This document shows, one piece after another, positions 43,920 to 52,216 of a stretch of DNA of 64,000 nt. Position 1 is the first letter of the stretch; the number at the start of each line of letters is the position of its first letter. The position numbers and the translations under genes are program-made. Source of the stretch: Candidatus Kirkpatrickella diaphorinae (GTDB taxonomy: Bacteria > Pseudomonadota > Alphaproteobacteria > Acetobacterales > Acetobacteraceae). The stretch lies in NCBI RefSeq assembly GCF_025736875.1, contig NZ_CP107052.1:1-64000 (forward strand), given 5' to 3'. Under the pieces are notes generated by a model. It worked only from the letters and a program-made list of their open reading frames with translations. It did no database searches and was not told where the DNA came from.

Positions 43920-45056
43920 ATGACGGTCGGCCTGTTGGGCGGCAGTTTTGACCCCGCTCATGAGGGCCATCAGCGCCTCGCCGCCTATGCTTTGAAGCAT
44001 TTACGGCTTGACCAGGTGTGGTTGATGGTGACGCCGGGCAACCCTTTCAAGAAACATCAGCGCTCAGAGGCTTTTGAGGCCCGATTGCGTTCCGCACGGC
44101 GCATCTCCGATGGCAGGCGCATCGTTGCAACGGATATTGAAGCGCGCCTGGGCACGAAATTCACCGCTGAAACATTAACCATGTTGCGTCGGCGTTTTCC
44201 GCATATCACCTTTGTCTGGGTGATGGGTGCGGATAGTTTCGCTTCTCTGACGCGTTGGAATCATTGGCGGAAAATCATCCGGACGGTGGCGATTGCCGTC
44301 GTGCCCCGGCCGGGTCAAACGCGCAGCGCCCTTCTTGGTAAAACGGCGCAAAGGTTAAGACGTTTACGCAAGCAGGCGCGCCTTGCGCCGATCCTGGCGC
44401 AGTCAGGTGCGCCGGGGTGGGCTTTCCTTATGACGCCGCATAGCGGTATATCTTCGACCGATCTGCGTCGGTCAGCGTCTCGCAATGGGACATTATCGAC
44501 CTATTACCGACTGGAGTATGAACCCATCCCTACCAAACCTTCCCCGCGGTTGAAGAGCGCCGCGTCTCTCTCCTCTCATGAGCCTCAAGACGAAGCTTCT
44601 CTTCACATCGCGTCGACGGATGCGCGTCAGGCCCCTGACAAGACAAGCCGGAAAAAGCGCGTTTCAGCCGGACCGGAAAAAAAAGCCAGATCTCGCCCCG
44701 CCGTGCCGGAAGTCGATACCGATATTCTGATGAATGTTATTCATGAAAGCCTCATGGCGGATAAGGCGGAGGACATTACCGTCATTGATCTCATCGGGCG
44801 CGCCAGCTTTGCGGACAAAATGGTGATCGCAACGGGCCTGGCGGACCGGCAGATTGCCGCCATGGCTGAGCATATTGAGAAGAAACTCAAAGAAGCCGGC
44901 GTCAAGCGCGTCTGGATTGAAGGGGAGGGGGGCACGGACTGGGTTCTGCTCGATGCCGGGGATATTGTCGTGCATCTCTTCAAAGCCGAGGCGCGCCAGC
45001 ATTATGCCCTTGAAAAGATGTGGGCGCCAGAGCTGGATGATGATGCTGATAACTGA
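43920..45056 (+). CDS. nadD: NadD-RsfS fusion: nicotinate-nucleotide adenylyltransferase + ribosomal silencing factor
   Basis: One uninterrupted frame of 378 residues. Residues 1-200 are NadD (GGSFDPAHEGH at 7-17; ISSTDLR at 177-183), which makes nicotinate adenine dinucleotide. Residues 200-265 are a polar, Lys/Ser/Pro-rich linker. Residues 266-367 are RsfS/Iojap (DKAEDITVIDLIGR, FADKMVIATGLADRQ, WVLLDAGDIVVHLF), which binds L14 and blocks subunit joining. In most bacteria these are adjacent separate genes. The only internal start candidates are GTG 44703 and ATG 44730, neither with a ribosome-binding site. The ATG at 43920 is preferred over 43863, which overlaps proA. The downstream rlmH keeps the usual order. 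Confidence 0.88.
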   Translation: MTVGLLGGSFDPAHEGHQRLAAYALKHLRLDQVWLMVTPGNPFKKHQRSEAFEARLRSARRISDGRRIVATDIEARLGTKFTAETLTMLRRRFPHITFVWVMGADSFASLTRWNHWRKIIRTVAIAVVPRPGQTRSALLGKTAQRLRRLRKQARLAPILAQSGAPGWAFLMTPHSGISSTDLRRSASRNGTLSTYYRLEYEPIPTKPSPRLKSAASLSSHEPQDEASLHIASTDARQAPDKTSRKKRVSAGPEKKARSRPAVPEVDTDILMNVIHESLMADKAEDITVIDLIGRASFADKMVIATGLADRQIAAMAEHIEKKLKEAGVKRVWIEGEGGTDWVLLDAGDIVVHLFKAEARQHYALEKMWAPELDDDADN

Positions 45057-45061
45057 GCCCG

Positions 45062-45520
45062 ATGTTACTGCTCGCCGCTATTGGTAAAATGCGTCAGGGG
45101 CCGGAGCGCGAACTCGTGGCGCGCTACCAGACGCGCATTCGTCCCCGATTTGAGATTTCAGAACTTCCGGAAGCGCGGGGCGCACTTGCGGAAAAACGGC
45201 GTCAGGAAGGCGCAGCCCTGCTTCATGCGACGCGTGGGAATTATCAGCGCGTTGCTTTGGATGAAGGGGGCACCATCTTCGACAGTATTGGCTTTGCCGC
45301 GGCCATTGATAGAATATTGTCGCACGGCAAGGGTGTCGCTTTTTTGATTGGCGGCGCGGAGGGGTTGGACCGTGAGGTTCTCGACCAATGCGATATCAAG
45401 ATTTCATTCGGCCGAATGACGTGGCCGCACATGATGGTGCGTTGCATGTTGGCCGAGCAGCTTTATCGGGCGCGGTCAATTTCAAGCGGGCATCCGTACC
45501 ATCGCGCCACTCGTCCCTGA
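45062..45520 (+). CDS. rlmH: 23S rRNA (pseudouridine(1915)-N(3))-methyltransferase
   Basis: SPOUT-class trefoil-knot methyltransferase acting on the assembled 70S ribosome. The knot is seen in FLIGGAEGLDREVL and ISFGRMTWPHMMVRCMLAEQLYRA, the family C-terminal block. The end SSGHPYHR, with the terminal substrate-binding residues, is intact. 152 residues. It starts 5 bases after the nadD-rsfS fusion, consistent with the conserved rsfS-rlmH pair. Confidence 0.94.
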   Translation: MLLLAAIGKMRQGPERELVARYQTRIRPRFEISELPEARGALAEKRRQEGAALLHATRGNYQRVALDEGGTIFDSIGFAAAIDRILSHGKGVAFLIGGAEGLDREVLDQCDIKISFGRMTWPHMMVRCMLAEQLYRARSISSGHPYHRATRP

Positions 45521-45540
45521 TAGCACCGTCCCCTCAAAGT

Positions 45541-45572
45541 AAAACGCCACGGCGTGACGGACACCGCGGCGT
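45541..45572 (-). terminator. terminator between rlmH and the CHAP gene
   Basis: A 9-bp stem with one G-U pair, ACGCCACGG (45544-45552) / CCGCGGCGT (45564-45572), and an 11-base loop. Read on the minus strand it is followed by TTTTACTTT, so it best serves the CHAP gene, but it could work both ways. Confidence 0.65.
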
Positions 45573-45605
45573 ATTCGTTATGATAAGGGAAAGGCGTGCG
45601 GCCGC

Positions 45606-46352
45606 TTATTGCAGGCGGTGCTCCGGCCCATCAACGCTGAAAGCCGTCTCAGGTACTTGCGCGACCTCAGTATTCCGCAAGGCGGACATTCTGGGCGCAA
45701 CAGCCGACATACGCGTCGAATTGGCGCTGTCCTCATGCGCGAGCATCATGCCTTGATCCGGGCGCTCATAAATGAAGCCGTAGGTCGGGTAGATACTGCC
45801 AAAGCTCTCCGGATGGCCGTTTATGGCCACGCGCACCGCGCTCCAGTCATTATTTGGCGACACGTCAATCACCCGCGTATTCCGCGCGACGCCACGTTGT
45901 CCCCAATGAGATTGGTCAATGATAATGGTGCGGTCATTGACGAGTTGACGCACGACCGCCACGTGGCCCAGAGGCATCCGGCGGATCGGGCGGAAATTAA
46001 GAACGGCACCGGCCTCAGGCGCGGCACCGCGGGCGTAAATCCCCGCCGCATTACGCCACCAATCCCGCGCATTGCCATGCAGATGTACATTGGAGGCCGT
46101 TTTGGCATAGGCGACGCACTGAATCACGCGTCCGCCACGATATCTGTGACGAATACGATGATGGGCCAGGCGCGTGACGTAATGGCTGCGCGCATGATGC
46201 GATGCTGAGACCTTGCCATGGCGGGAAGATGTCTTTGAGCGGGCGGAAGCGTCAGCAGCGCCGAAAATATTTGCGGCCAGGAGCGATAATGCAGAAAGGC
46301 ACGTCAGATAAAGTCGATTGGTCGGGCGCGCTGGGCGGAGTTTTTTATTCAC
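45606..46352 (-). CDS. exported CHAP-domain peptidoglycan hydrolase-like protein
   Basis: A 248-residue protein with an N-terminal signal (CLSALSLLAANIFGAADASA, residues about 17-36), a His/Arg-rich basic linker (HHARSHYVTRLAHHRIRHRYRGG) and a CHAP amidase/endopeptidase domain. The catalytic Cys is in IQCVAYAK, the His in LGHVAVV, and a following acidic/Asn residue in IIDQSHWGQRG. The C-terminal 45 residues are low-complexity. Likely cleaves peptide crosslinks in the periplasm. The substrate is not determinable. Confidence 0.85.
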   Translation of the reverse strand: MNKKLRPARPTNRLYLTCLSALSLLAANIFGAADASARSKTSSRHGKVSASHHARSHYVTRLAHHRIRHRYRGGRVIQCVAYAKTASNVHLHGNARDWWRNAAGIYARGAAPEAGAVLNFRPIRRMPLGHVAVVRQLVNDRTIIIDQSHWGQRGVARNTRVIDVSPNNDWSAVRVAINGHPESFGSIYPTYGFIYERPDQGMMLAHEDSANSTRMSAVAPRMSALRNTEVAQVPETAFSVDGPEHRLQ

Positions 46353-46490
46353 GAACGGCTTCCCATCTTTCTGATACCATCACCTGTTGCATGGAAGTAA
46401 CTGTAAACCGGCAATCTGACAAGCTTCGGCACCGATTTTCCTGCGCGATTCTCCCAAAAAATTTTGGTGCATCGCAGGCAGGGTTCGGCG

Positions 46491-46841
46491 TTATTTTGTT
46501 GTGACCAGCATGACCTCAACGAGCATGCGCGGATCGGCGAGTACAGCCTGCACGCAGGCGCGTGCTGGTGCCTGGCCTTCCGGCAGCCAATTTTCCCAGA
46601 CAGAATTGAATTTTGCGCGGTCCTCAATATTTTTTAACCAGATCTGTGCTTGCAGAATACGTGTGTTGTCAGTGCCATGACGCTCGAGCAATGCATCAAG
46701 TTGCATGAAAATATTTTGAGTTTGCGCAGTAATATCGCCTGCAAGATCACTGGAAACAACACCTTGCGTAAAAATAAAGCCGTGATATTCGACAGCTTTA
46801 GAGAGGCTGGGTGTTGGATCGGACCGCAATATGCGACTCAT
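46491..46841 (-). CDS. RidA-family protein (second copy)
   Basis: Short Rid protein of 116 residues: MSRILRSDPTPSLSKAVEYHGFIFTQGVVSSD is the N-terminal block, AQTQNIFMQLDALLERHGTDNTRILQAQIWL the helix, and ARACVQAVLADPRMLVEVMLVTT the end. The substrate-binding arginine of the canonical CxxR position is represented by RACVQA. Sequence and length differ from the Rid protein near 19 kb, so the roles are probably not redundant. It is divergent from the MBL hydrolase gene. Confidence 0.85.
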   Translation of the reverse strand: MSRILRSDPTPSLSKAVEYHGFIFTQGVVSSDLAGDITAQTQNIFMQLDALLERHGTDNTRILQAQIWLKNIEDRAKFNSVWENWLPEGQAPARACVQAVLADPRMLVEVMLVTTK

Positions 46842-47023
46842 TTATCGTATCCTTACGATTCTGTAACAGGTGATCATGGCGTTTTACGGCGTGCCGACGC
46901 GCACGGTGTAATTTTGCCGGTCACGGACCGCAGGGTCAAGCGCGCATGTCGCTTGCCAGCACGGAAACGCCGCGTTATCGCTTCCCGTCGACATGGTCAG
47001 TCTGGACAAGGAGAGACACTGAA

Positions 47024-47689
47024 ATGCCTATGCAGATCGTGAGGGTCACCCCGGTCCGGCAGAACTGCGCCATTTTCTGGAAAAAAGAAGCGACACCCAC
47101 CCGCAAAGAGGCGGTCGTGATCGACCCGGGTGGCGATATTGATCTCGTCATGCAGGTGCTGGGCGATGCGCGTGTCGAGGCCATCCTGCTCACGCACGGG
47201 CATTTTGACCATGCTGGCGGTGTTAACACCCTTAAGGCCCGCCTTGCGGAGAAGGGGCAGCCCGATGTGCCGGTCTATGGGCCGCATAAAGACGACACGT
47301 TTCTTCTCAATACAATGGCGGAGCAGCTTGCGGCTTTTCTGGTTGACGCATCAGGCTTCGAGACAGGGCCGGTCATACCGGACCGGTTTCTTGAGGAAGG
47401 AGATGTGCTGAATCTGCTCGGGCGCGTCATACGTGTCCGGCACGTGCCCGGTCATACGCCGGGCCATATCATCCTGATTGATGAGACGGAAGAAGTCGTC
47501 ATGACAGGCGACACGTTGTTTCGCGGCGTGGTGGGGCGCACCGACTTCGACTATGGTGATTATGATCTCCTCATTTCCGGGATTAAAGAGAAAATCATGT
47601 CTCTGCCCAACCGCTATAAAATCATGCCCGGGCACGGATTGCCGAGTTTCATCCACGTTGAGAAACAGTATAACGACTACCTCAGATAA
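47024..47689 (+). CDS. MBL-fold metallo-hydrolase (glyoxalase II-like)
   Basis: A 221-residue metallo-beta-lactamase fold enzyme. The binuclear metal motif THGHFDHAGG starts at residue 57 (His58, His60, Asp62, His63), VPGHTPGHI supplies the next His, TGDTLF the bridging Asp, and MPGHG the last His. The set matches YcbL/glyoxalase II-type thioesterases. The physiological substrate is uncertain. The ATG at 47024 has AAGGAG 10 bases upstream. A longer frame from 46946 lacks a site. Confidence 0.88.
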   Translation: MPMQIVRVTPVRQNCAIFWKKEATPTRKEAVVIDPGGDIDLVMQVLGDARVEAILLTHGHFDHAGGVNTLKARLAEKGQPDVPVYGPHKDDTFLLNTMAEQLAAFLVDASGFETGPVIPDRFLEEGDVLNLLGRVIRVRHVPGHTPGHIILIDETEEVVMTGDTLFRGVVGRTDFDYGDYDLLISGIKEKIMSLPNRYKIMPGHGLPSFIHVEKQYNDYLR

Positions 47690-47717
47690 CGCGTCACGAA
47701 TATTTGAAAGGCTATTT

Positions 47718-48260
47718 ATGCGGAAATTCCTTAAATCGTCCTGGACGCTCTTCTGCGGAATCGCCATCGCCTTCACGGCACAGATCGCGCTGCCGCCACC
47801 GGCATCCTGCGCCGAGGCCCTTCCCCATGCCGCGCCGTCGACCAATGAGGACGGCAAAATTCATCCTTTGCCGACACAAAGCCTGACAATCACCTCGCGG
47901 GATGGCGTCACCCACCGATTTACCGTCGAGGTTGCGGTTAAATCAGCGGATCAGGCGCGGGGCCTCATGTTTCGTAAAAGCCTGGCGGCTGATCATGGGA
48001 TGTTGTTTATCTGGCCTGCGCCCCGCAATTCAATCATGTGGATGCGCAATACTTACATCCCTCTCGACATTGTCTTTATCGACGCGTCACACAAAATCGC
48101 CGCGATCGCTGAAAACACCGTGCCACTGAGTGAGGCGCTGATCCGGGGGCATGGCGCCTCCGTGGCTGTGCTGGAGCTTCCCGCGATGACAACGGCAAAA
48201 AGCGGCATTCGTGTGGGGGACAAACTGGCTTATGATGGCTTCAAGGGTCAGAAGCCTTGA
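47718..48260 (+). CDS. exported DUF192 protein
   Basis: A 180-residue protein with a signal peptide (residues 1-34, to ASCAEA) and a DUF192 domain: VEVAVKSADQARGLMFRKSLAADHGMLF, the SIMWMRNTYIPLDIVFID block, and VLELPA. DUF192 is a small beta-barrel of unknown function, usually periplasmic or membrane-linked. The ATG at 47718 with GAAAGG upstream is chosen. The frame continues upstream only in antisense-like shadow of the MBL gene. Its stop overlaps the TTG of the epimerase gene. Confidence 0.85.
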   Translation: MRKFLKSSWTLFCGIAIAFTAQIALPPPASCAEALPHAAPSTNEDGKIHPLPTQSLTITSRDGVTHRFTVEVAVKSADQARGLMFRKSLAADHGMLFIWPAPRNSIMWMRNTYIPLDIVFIDASHKIAAIAENTVPLSEALIRGHGASVAVLELPAMTTAKSGIRVGDKLAYDGFKGQKP

Positions 48261-49261
48261 ATTCTCAAAGGGTTGTCATCCTGACCGGCGTTGCCGGGTT
48301 TATCGGCTTCCACCTCGCGCGCTTTCTTCTGGCGCGTGGAGATCGCGTGATCGGGATTGATAACGTCAATGATTATTATGACGTCACTTTAAAGGAAGCG
48401 CGCCTTGCGCAGTTACGTCGAAGCAAGGCGTTCACGTTCTATCAACGGGACCTGGCTGATATCGCGGCAATTTCGACCGCGTTGAAGCCGCATCAGGATG
48501 TGACCCATATCGTCCACCTTGCTGCGCAGGCGGGTGTCCGTCATTCCCTCGCGGCGCCGGCGCGATATGTCGCGTCCAATGTGCAGGGGCATGTCACAAT
48601 GCTTGAATGCGCACGCGTCATGCCGGGATTGCAGAATTTCGTCTATGCTTCTTCTTCCTCCGTGTACGGACTTAATACGGATCTCCCTTTCAGAGAAACG
48701 GATGCGGTCAATCGGCCCAGCTCCGTTTACGCCGCGACAAAGAGAGCGGATGAGTTGATTTCCGAAGCCTATGCGCATCTTTACGGATTTCCGCAGACGG
48801 GTCTTCGCTTTTTCACGGTTTATGGACCGTGGGGGCGGCCGGATATGGCCTATTATCGATTCGCACAGGCGATTTTATCGGGCACGCCGGTTCAGCTTTA
48901 TGAAGCTGAGGGGTTAGCGCGCGATTTCACGTTTATTGATGACATTATTAGTGGCGTCGTCGCGGCGATGGACCATCCAGGCGAGCCAGGCGCGGCACGC
49001 ATTTTCAATCTTGGCGGTGACCAGCCCACGCCCATCCGTGACATGGTGGCGCTTCTGGCGGAATGCCTCGGCAAACCGGCCCATATCTCCTTATCGCCGC
49101 TTCCGAAAACAGATGTGCTGTCAACTTGGGCTTCGCTCGATCATGTCAGTGAAGTCCTCGGTTGGCGGCCGAAGACCTCTCTTAAAGATGGGCTCGGAAT
49201 ATTTGCGACATGGTTTGAGGAATATCATGAGTCAGACGGTGCGTTCCGTAAAACGCAGTGA
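48257..49261 (+). CDS. NAD-dependent nucleotide-sugar epimerase (UDP-glucuronate 4-epimerase type)
   Basis: Extended short-chain dehydrogenase of 334 residues: TGVAGFIG NAD loop at 10-17, IDNVNDYYDVTLKEARL at about 35-50 (a stretch typical of UDP-glucuronate 4-epimerases), SSSSVYG, and the catalytic YAATK (Tyr158, Lys162). The TVYGPWGRPDMA block is also typical. It would make UDP-galacturonate for surface polysaccharide. The likely start is TTG 48257, overlapping the DUF192 stop, with AAGGG upstream. The exact sugar is inferred. Confidence 0.85.
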   Translation: MNSQRVVILTGVAGFIGFHLARFLLARGDRVIGIDNVNDYYDVTLKEARLAQLRRSKAFTFYQRDLADIAAISTALKPHQDVTHIVHLAAQAGVRHSLAAPARYVASNVQGHVTMLECARVMPGLQNFVYASSSSVYGLNTDLPFRETDAVNRPSSVYAATKRADELISEAYAHLYGFPQTGLRFFTVYGPWGRPDMAYYRFAQAILSGTPVQLYEAEGLARDFTFIDDIISGVVAAMDHPGEPGAARIFNLGGDQPTPIRDMVALLAECLGKPAHISLSPLPKTDVLSTWASLDHVSEVLGWRPKTSLKDGLGIFATWFEEYHESDGAFRKTQ

Positions 49262-49266
49262 ATTGC

Positions 49267-49716
49267 TCAGATTGGGTATTCCCGTTCGTCGCAATAATCT
49301 TCCATCGAGATGCATGACGTCACTGTTCCCAGATCGATACGCGCGATCAGGCCTCGGTAGATGCGATCGAATTCCTTAATATCCGGCACAGCGAGCTTCA
49401 CCTGGTAATCATAATCCCCGGCGAGGCGATGGAAATCGATGACGTTCGGGATGTCCAGCATGATACGCCGGAACTTTTCAAGCCAGCTTTCTGAATGCTG
49501 CCGCGTCCTGATAAGGAGGAAGATAGTGAGGCCGAGGCCAAGTGCTTCCCGGCTGAGTTGAACTCTCTCACCAATGATGATGCCTTTATCGCGCATGATC
49601 TGCATACGTCGCCAACATGCATTTTGCGACAGGCCGACACGGTCCGAAAGTTCACGTTGAGAAATCGCGCCCTCCTTCTGGAGGACGCGTAAAATTTTTC
49701 GATCAAAATCATCCAT
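49267..49716 (-). CDS. Lrp/AsnC-family transcriptional regulator
   Basis: A 149-residue protein: winged HTH at residues about 5-55 (ISQRELSDRVGLSQNACWRRM), then a RAM ligand-binding domain (about 65-140: DIPNVIDFHRLAGDYDYQVKLAVPD). Such proteins sense amino acids and commonly control a divergent transporter or catabolic gene. Here the 454 bases upstream contain no divergent gene, so the target is not evident. Convergent with the epimerase gene, separated by 5 bases. Confidence 0.9.
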   Translation of the reverse strand: MDDFDRKILRVLQKEGAISQRELSDRVGLSQNACWRRMQIMRDKGIIIGERVQLSREALGLGLTIFLLIRTRQHSESWLEKFRRIMLDIPNVIDFHRLAGDYDYQVKLAVPDIKEFDRIYRGLIARIDLGTVTSCISMEDYCDEREYPI

Positions 49717-50170
49717 GACGACGGATTATATCAAAAAATTTCTCAAATACTCATCAAAATATCGAGATAGTAGAGATAAATTTTCACTTGATTCAAACTA
49801 TAAATTCGACTTGGGGGCGATTGTATAATGATACTGGATTCGTGCTGGTTTTTGCTGAAAGATGCTGAACGACCCAACACGACACCTTATGATCACATTG
49901 TATGTCTCGCGCAAGGAAGCGCAAATGATTGGCGCGTTGCTTGTGGGGAAGCTGATATGATCGGACGATAAAGCTGTCAATTGACACGCTTAAGACGGTG
50001 AAGCGACTATCGACCGAAACGTCTCACGCATCTTTACGGATAGCCAGGCGGGTGCGACGCAATGAAAATGATCTTAAAAATGCCCCGCTCTATCTCGGCG
50101 TGTCGGAGCGCGCGGCAGATTTGGAAATGGCGCTTAACGATTCGGAGCATGGACCTGCGCCGGGGCCTGC
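49717..50170. other. AT-rich 454-base region without a supported gene
   Basis: The first ~250 bases next to the Lrp start are strongly AT-rich (for example TATATCAAAAAATTT) and should include its promoter and probable self-regulatory sites. The remainder up to crcB has no frame with a ribosome-binding site. One plus-strand frame from 49998 runs on only as antisense to crcB. I recognise no RNA gene. A decayed gene or a small RNA is possible. Confidence 0.4.
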
Positions 50171-50605
50171 TCAGCTCTCTTCTTCGATATCCAGCTGGGC
50201 AATCTCAATGGCATGGCCGTTAAGATGGGAGGCAATCCCATGCCCGGCAGCGACAGCCAGGACGCAAAGGGCGCAGGAGAGGACAACGTTGGCCAGCGCC
50301 TTCTCCCACGCGCCTGACCGTATAAGGTCCAGCGTTTGCAGGCTGAAACTTGAGAAAGTCGTATATCCGCCGCACAGCCCGACCATGACAAATAAACGGG
50401 TATTTTCTGAAACCGGAAAACGCCCATGTGCCAGGGTTAATGTGCCGAAAAAACCGATGATGAATGATCCGACGACGTTGATGCCCAGGACAGTCCCCCA
50501 GGGAAATCCATGACTGATGGGTCGCGCAGCATAGCCGACAAGGAACCGCCCGAGCGTGCCGATAGCGCCACCGATCATCACGAGAAGACAACTGAAGAAG
50601 CTCAT
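50171..50605 (-). CDS. crcB: fluoride ion channel CrcB/Fluc
   Basis: Small dual-topology fluoride channel, four helices in 144 residues. GGAIGTLGRF near the N-terminus, GTVLGINVVGSFIIGF (second helix with the conserved Asn) and GLCGGYTTFSSFSLQ (the TTFSSF phenylalanine box) are the family marks. The ATG at 50605 is chosen; longer frames to 50689 add non-membrane sequence. No fluoride riboswitch is recognisable upstream. The C-terminal tail is acidic (IAQLDIEEES). Confidence 0.9.
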   Translation of the reverse strand: MSFFSCLLVMIGGAIGTLGRFLVGYAARPISHGFPWGTVLGINVVGSFIIGFFGTLTLAHGRFPVSENTRLFVMVGLCGGYTTFSSFSLQTLDLIRSGAWEKALANVVLSCALCVLAVAAGHGIASHLNGHAIEIAQLDIEEES

Positions 50606-50898
50606 GGTAAAAACCGGTCCTTCCATCTGCATAACCGGGATTTTAAAAGATCGTCGGTATAATTGGCCATCACACTGATATTTTTCCACAATGGTGCGGG
50701 TCGAAATGGGTGCGTTAAGGTTCGCCTTTTATGCCGTCTTATACAAAGCATCTTATGCCAGAAGGGCGCGTTGAGATCGAGCGGTTTTCGCGTCTGGCTA
50801 TTTTTCGGAATCGTCGTAAATATTGAGTCAGAGACCCGTCCGCGCAAACTCTTATTCTAATCTGACGCCGTGAAACGGCGCTATGAAAGGGGCCGCAT
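50606..50898. other. divergent region between crcB and the small exported protein
   Basis: 293 bases with no gene I can support. It includes a perfect CGCCGT-GAA-ACGGCG hairpin (50866-50880) 18 bases before the next start, with AAAGGGG just after it as ribosome-binding site. The crcB side is AT-rich. No riboswitch consensus was recognised on either strand. Confidence 0.4.
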
Positions 50899-51402
50899 AT
50901 GACGAAGAAACTGATCTGTTTCCTCGGAGCCATCATGATCCTCGTGCTCGGAGGCATTCAGGTGCGTGCGGCGGAGATGGCTGCGTCGACAGGTGACAAG
51001 GCGCCGATAAGTAACAAAGATTTGACATTCAAATTCACGCTTCGGCAGGCGGCTCTCGGAGTCGGTTATAGCTGGGGTAAAGGTGAGCTCCATTATGATG
51101 GTCAGACTTATCACTTCCGTATTGAAGGTGGCGGCATTGTCGCGCTCGGCTTTTCTTCAGTCTCGGGCCAGGGGCGGGTTTTCGATATCAAGAAACTGAC
51201 TGATTTCGACGGCACTTACTGGTCGCTCAGCGCGGATGCGGCCCTCGGGCGCGGAGGCAACGTCTTCATGATGGAAAATCAGTACGGCACGCGCGTCAAT
51301 ATGCGGGGGAAGGGTGAAGGGGCCTATTTGGGGGCATCCATCAAGCGTTTACGCTTTCGCCTGATTGATGTTGACGGGATTGATCGCGATGAATTGCGTT
51401 AA
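50899..51402 (+). CDS. small exported protein of unknown function
   Basis: A 167-residue protein with a signal peptide (residues 1-25, ending VRA-AE). The mature domain is beta-rich with GVGYSWGKGELHYDGQTYHFRIEG (in parts), GQGRVFDIKKLTDFDGTYW and a Gly-rich centre. I know the GxGYSWGxGxLxYxGxxYxF pattern from small envelope proteins of other proteobacteria but cannot name the family. No cysteine in the mature part. Likely periplasmic or outer-membrane associated. Convergent with pabC. Confidence 0.7.
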   Translation: MTKKLICFLGAIMILVLGGIQVRAAEMAASTGDKAPISNKDLTFKFTLRQAALGVGYSWGKGELHYDGQTYHFRIEGGGIVALGFSSVSGQGRVFDIKKLTDFDGTYWSLSADAALGRGGNVFMMENQYGTRVNMRGKGEGAYLGASIKRLRFRLIDVDGIDRDELR

Positions 51403-51418
51403 TGGACGGTGCGTGACC

Positions 51419-52216
51419 TCACCCGAATAAAAATTTCGTCAGTTGGCGCTGCAAGGTCGCGTTTCGCGGGATCTCGTAATGACGAAGGTGAGAGACAGCG
51501 ACAAGTCCCAAACTTGAACTCAGCCAGATGGCATCCGCGACTGCCAGATCATCAGCGGTCAGAGATTTTTCTGAACAGAGGTTTTTTTCCAGCAGGCGCC
51601 CGCGGCTGATGCCGGGGAGTGCGCCATCCTGAACAGGCGGCGTGACCAGCCTGTCACCAAAAAGGGCAATGATGTTGGCAGCACTTGCCTCCGCCACATA
51701 TCCCTCAGAATTCAGGAAGAGCGCATCATCAAAACCCTGCTCAGCCGCTTCGCACCGCGCGAGGATTGCGGGAAGGTAATTCGTATGTTTGATGACCGCC
51801 AATGGTGAGAGATGATCCTTCGGGAAGCGCGCAATGGCGAGTTTTACCTCCATCATCGTCTGCGGCGTGTCATGCGTCGTAATGATGTAATGCGGAGAGG
51901 CCAGGTGCGGCGGCGTCAGGCCGCGCGGGCCGGAACCGCGTGAGATGGTCAGGCGCAGCGCTCCCGATTTCATGGCGTTCCGCTGCAGGAGCGCCACCAT
52001 ATCTCCAACCAGAGCCTCCTGATGGATGAAGGGAAAATGCAGCATTTCAAGCCCCTGTGACAGGCGCGCCATATGACGGTCACATTGCTGCAAATTCCCA
52101 TCCGCAACGCGGATTGTCTCAAAAATGCCGTCACCAAGCAGAAAACCGCGATCATCCGCCGGGATGGTCGCCTCCGCAGCGCGGACGAAACGCCCGTTCA
52201 TGCAGACATAACCCAT
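51419..52216 (-). CDS. pabC: class IV aminotransferase, probable aminodeoxychorismate lyase
   Basis: PLP enzyme releasing p-aminobenzoate and pyruvate from aminodeoxychorismate. Catalytic Lys143 (VIKHTNYLPA), the EASAANI cofactor block at 177-183, and DRGFLLGDGIFET at the N-terminus are class IV features. The ATG at 52216 overlaps the pabB stop by one base (TAATG), which favours PabC over a branched-chain or D-amino acid aminotransferase. 265 residues. Confidence 0.85.
   Translation of the reverse strand: MGYVCMNGRFVRAAEATIPADDRGFLLGDGIFETIRVADGNLQQCDRHMARLSQGLEMLHFPFIHQEALVGDMVALLQRNAMKSGALRLTISRGSGPRGLTPPHLASPHYIITTHDTPQTMMEVKLAIARFPKDHLSPLAVIKHTNYLPAILARCEAAEQGFDDALFLNSEGYVAEASAANIIALFGDRLVTPPVQDGALPGISRGRLLEKNLCSEKSLTADDLAVADAIWLSSSLGLVAVSHLRHYEIPRNATLQRQLTKFLFG

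Noticed and set aside
49998-50513. 171-codon plus-strand frame in the Lrp-crcB gap
   Set aside because: Two thirds of it is the antisense of crcB. Composition is not protein-like and there is no ribosome-binding site.
50606-50800. Fluoride riboswitch upstream of crcB
   Set aside because: A GATGG-containing stretch is present on the minus strand, but the paired GGCGATG...CGCC scaffold and the pseudoknot partner of the crcB motif are not recognisable.
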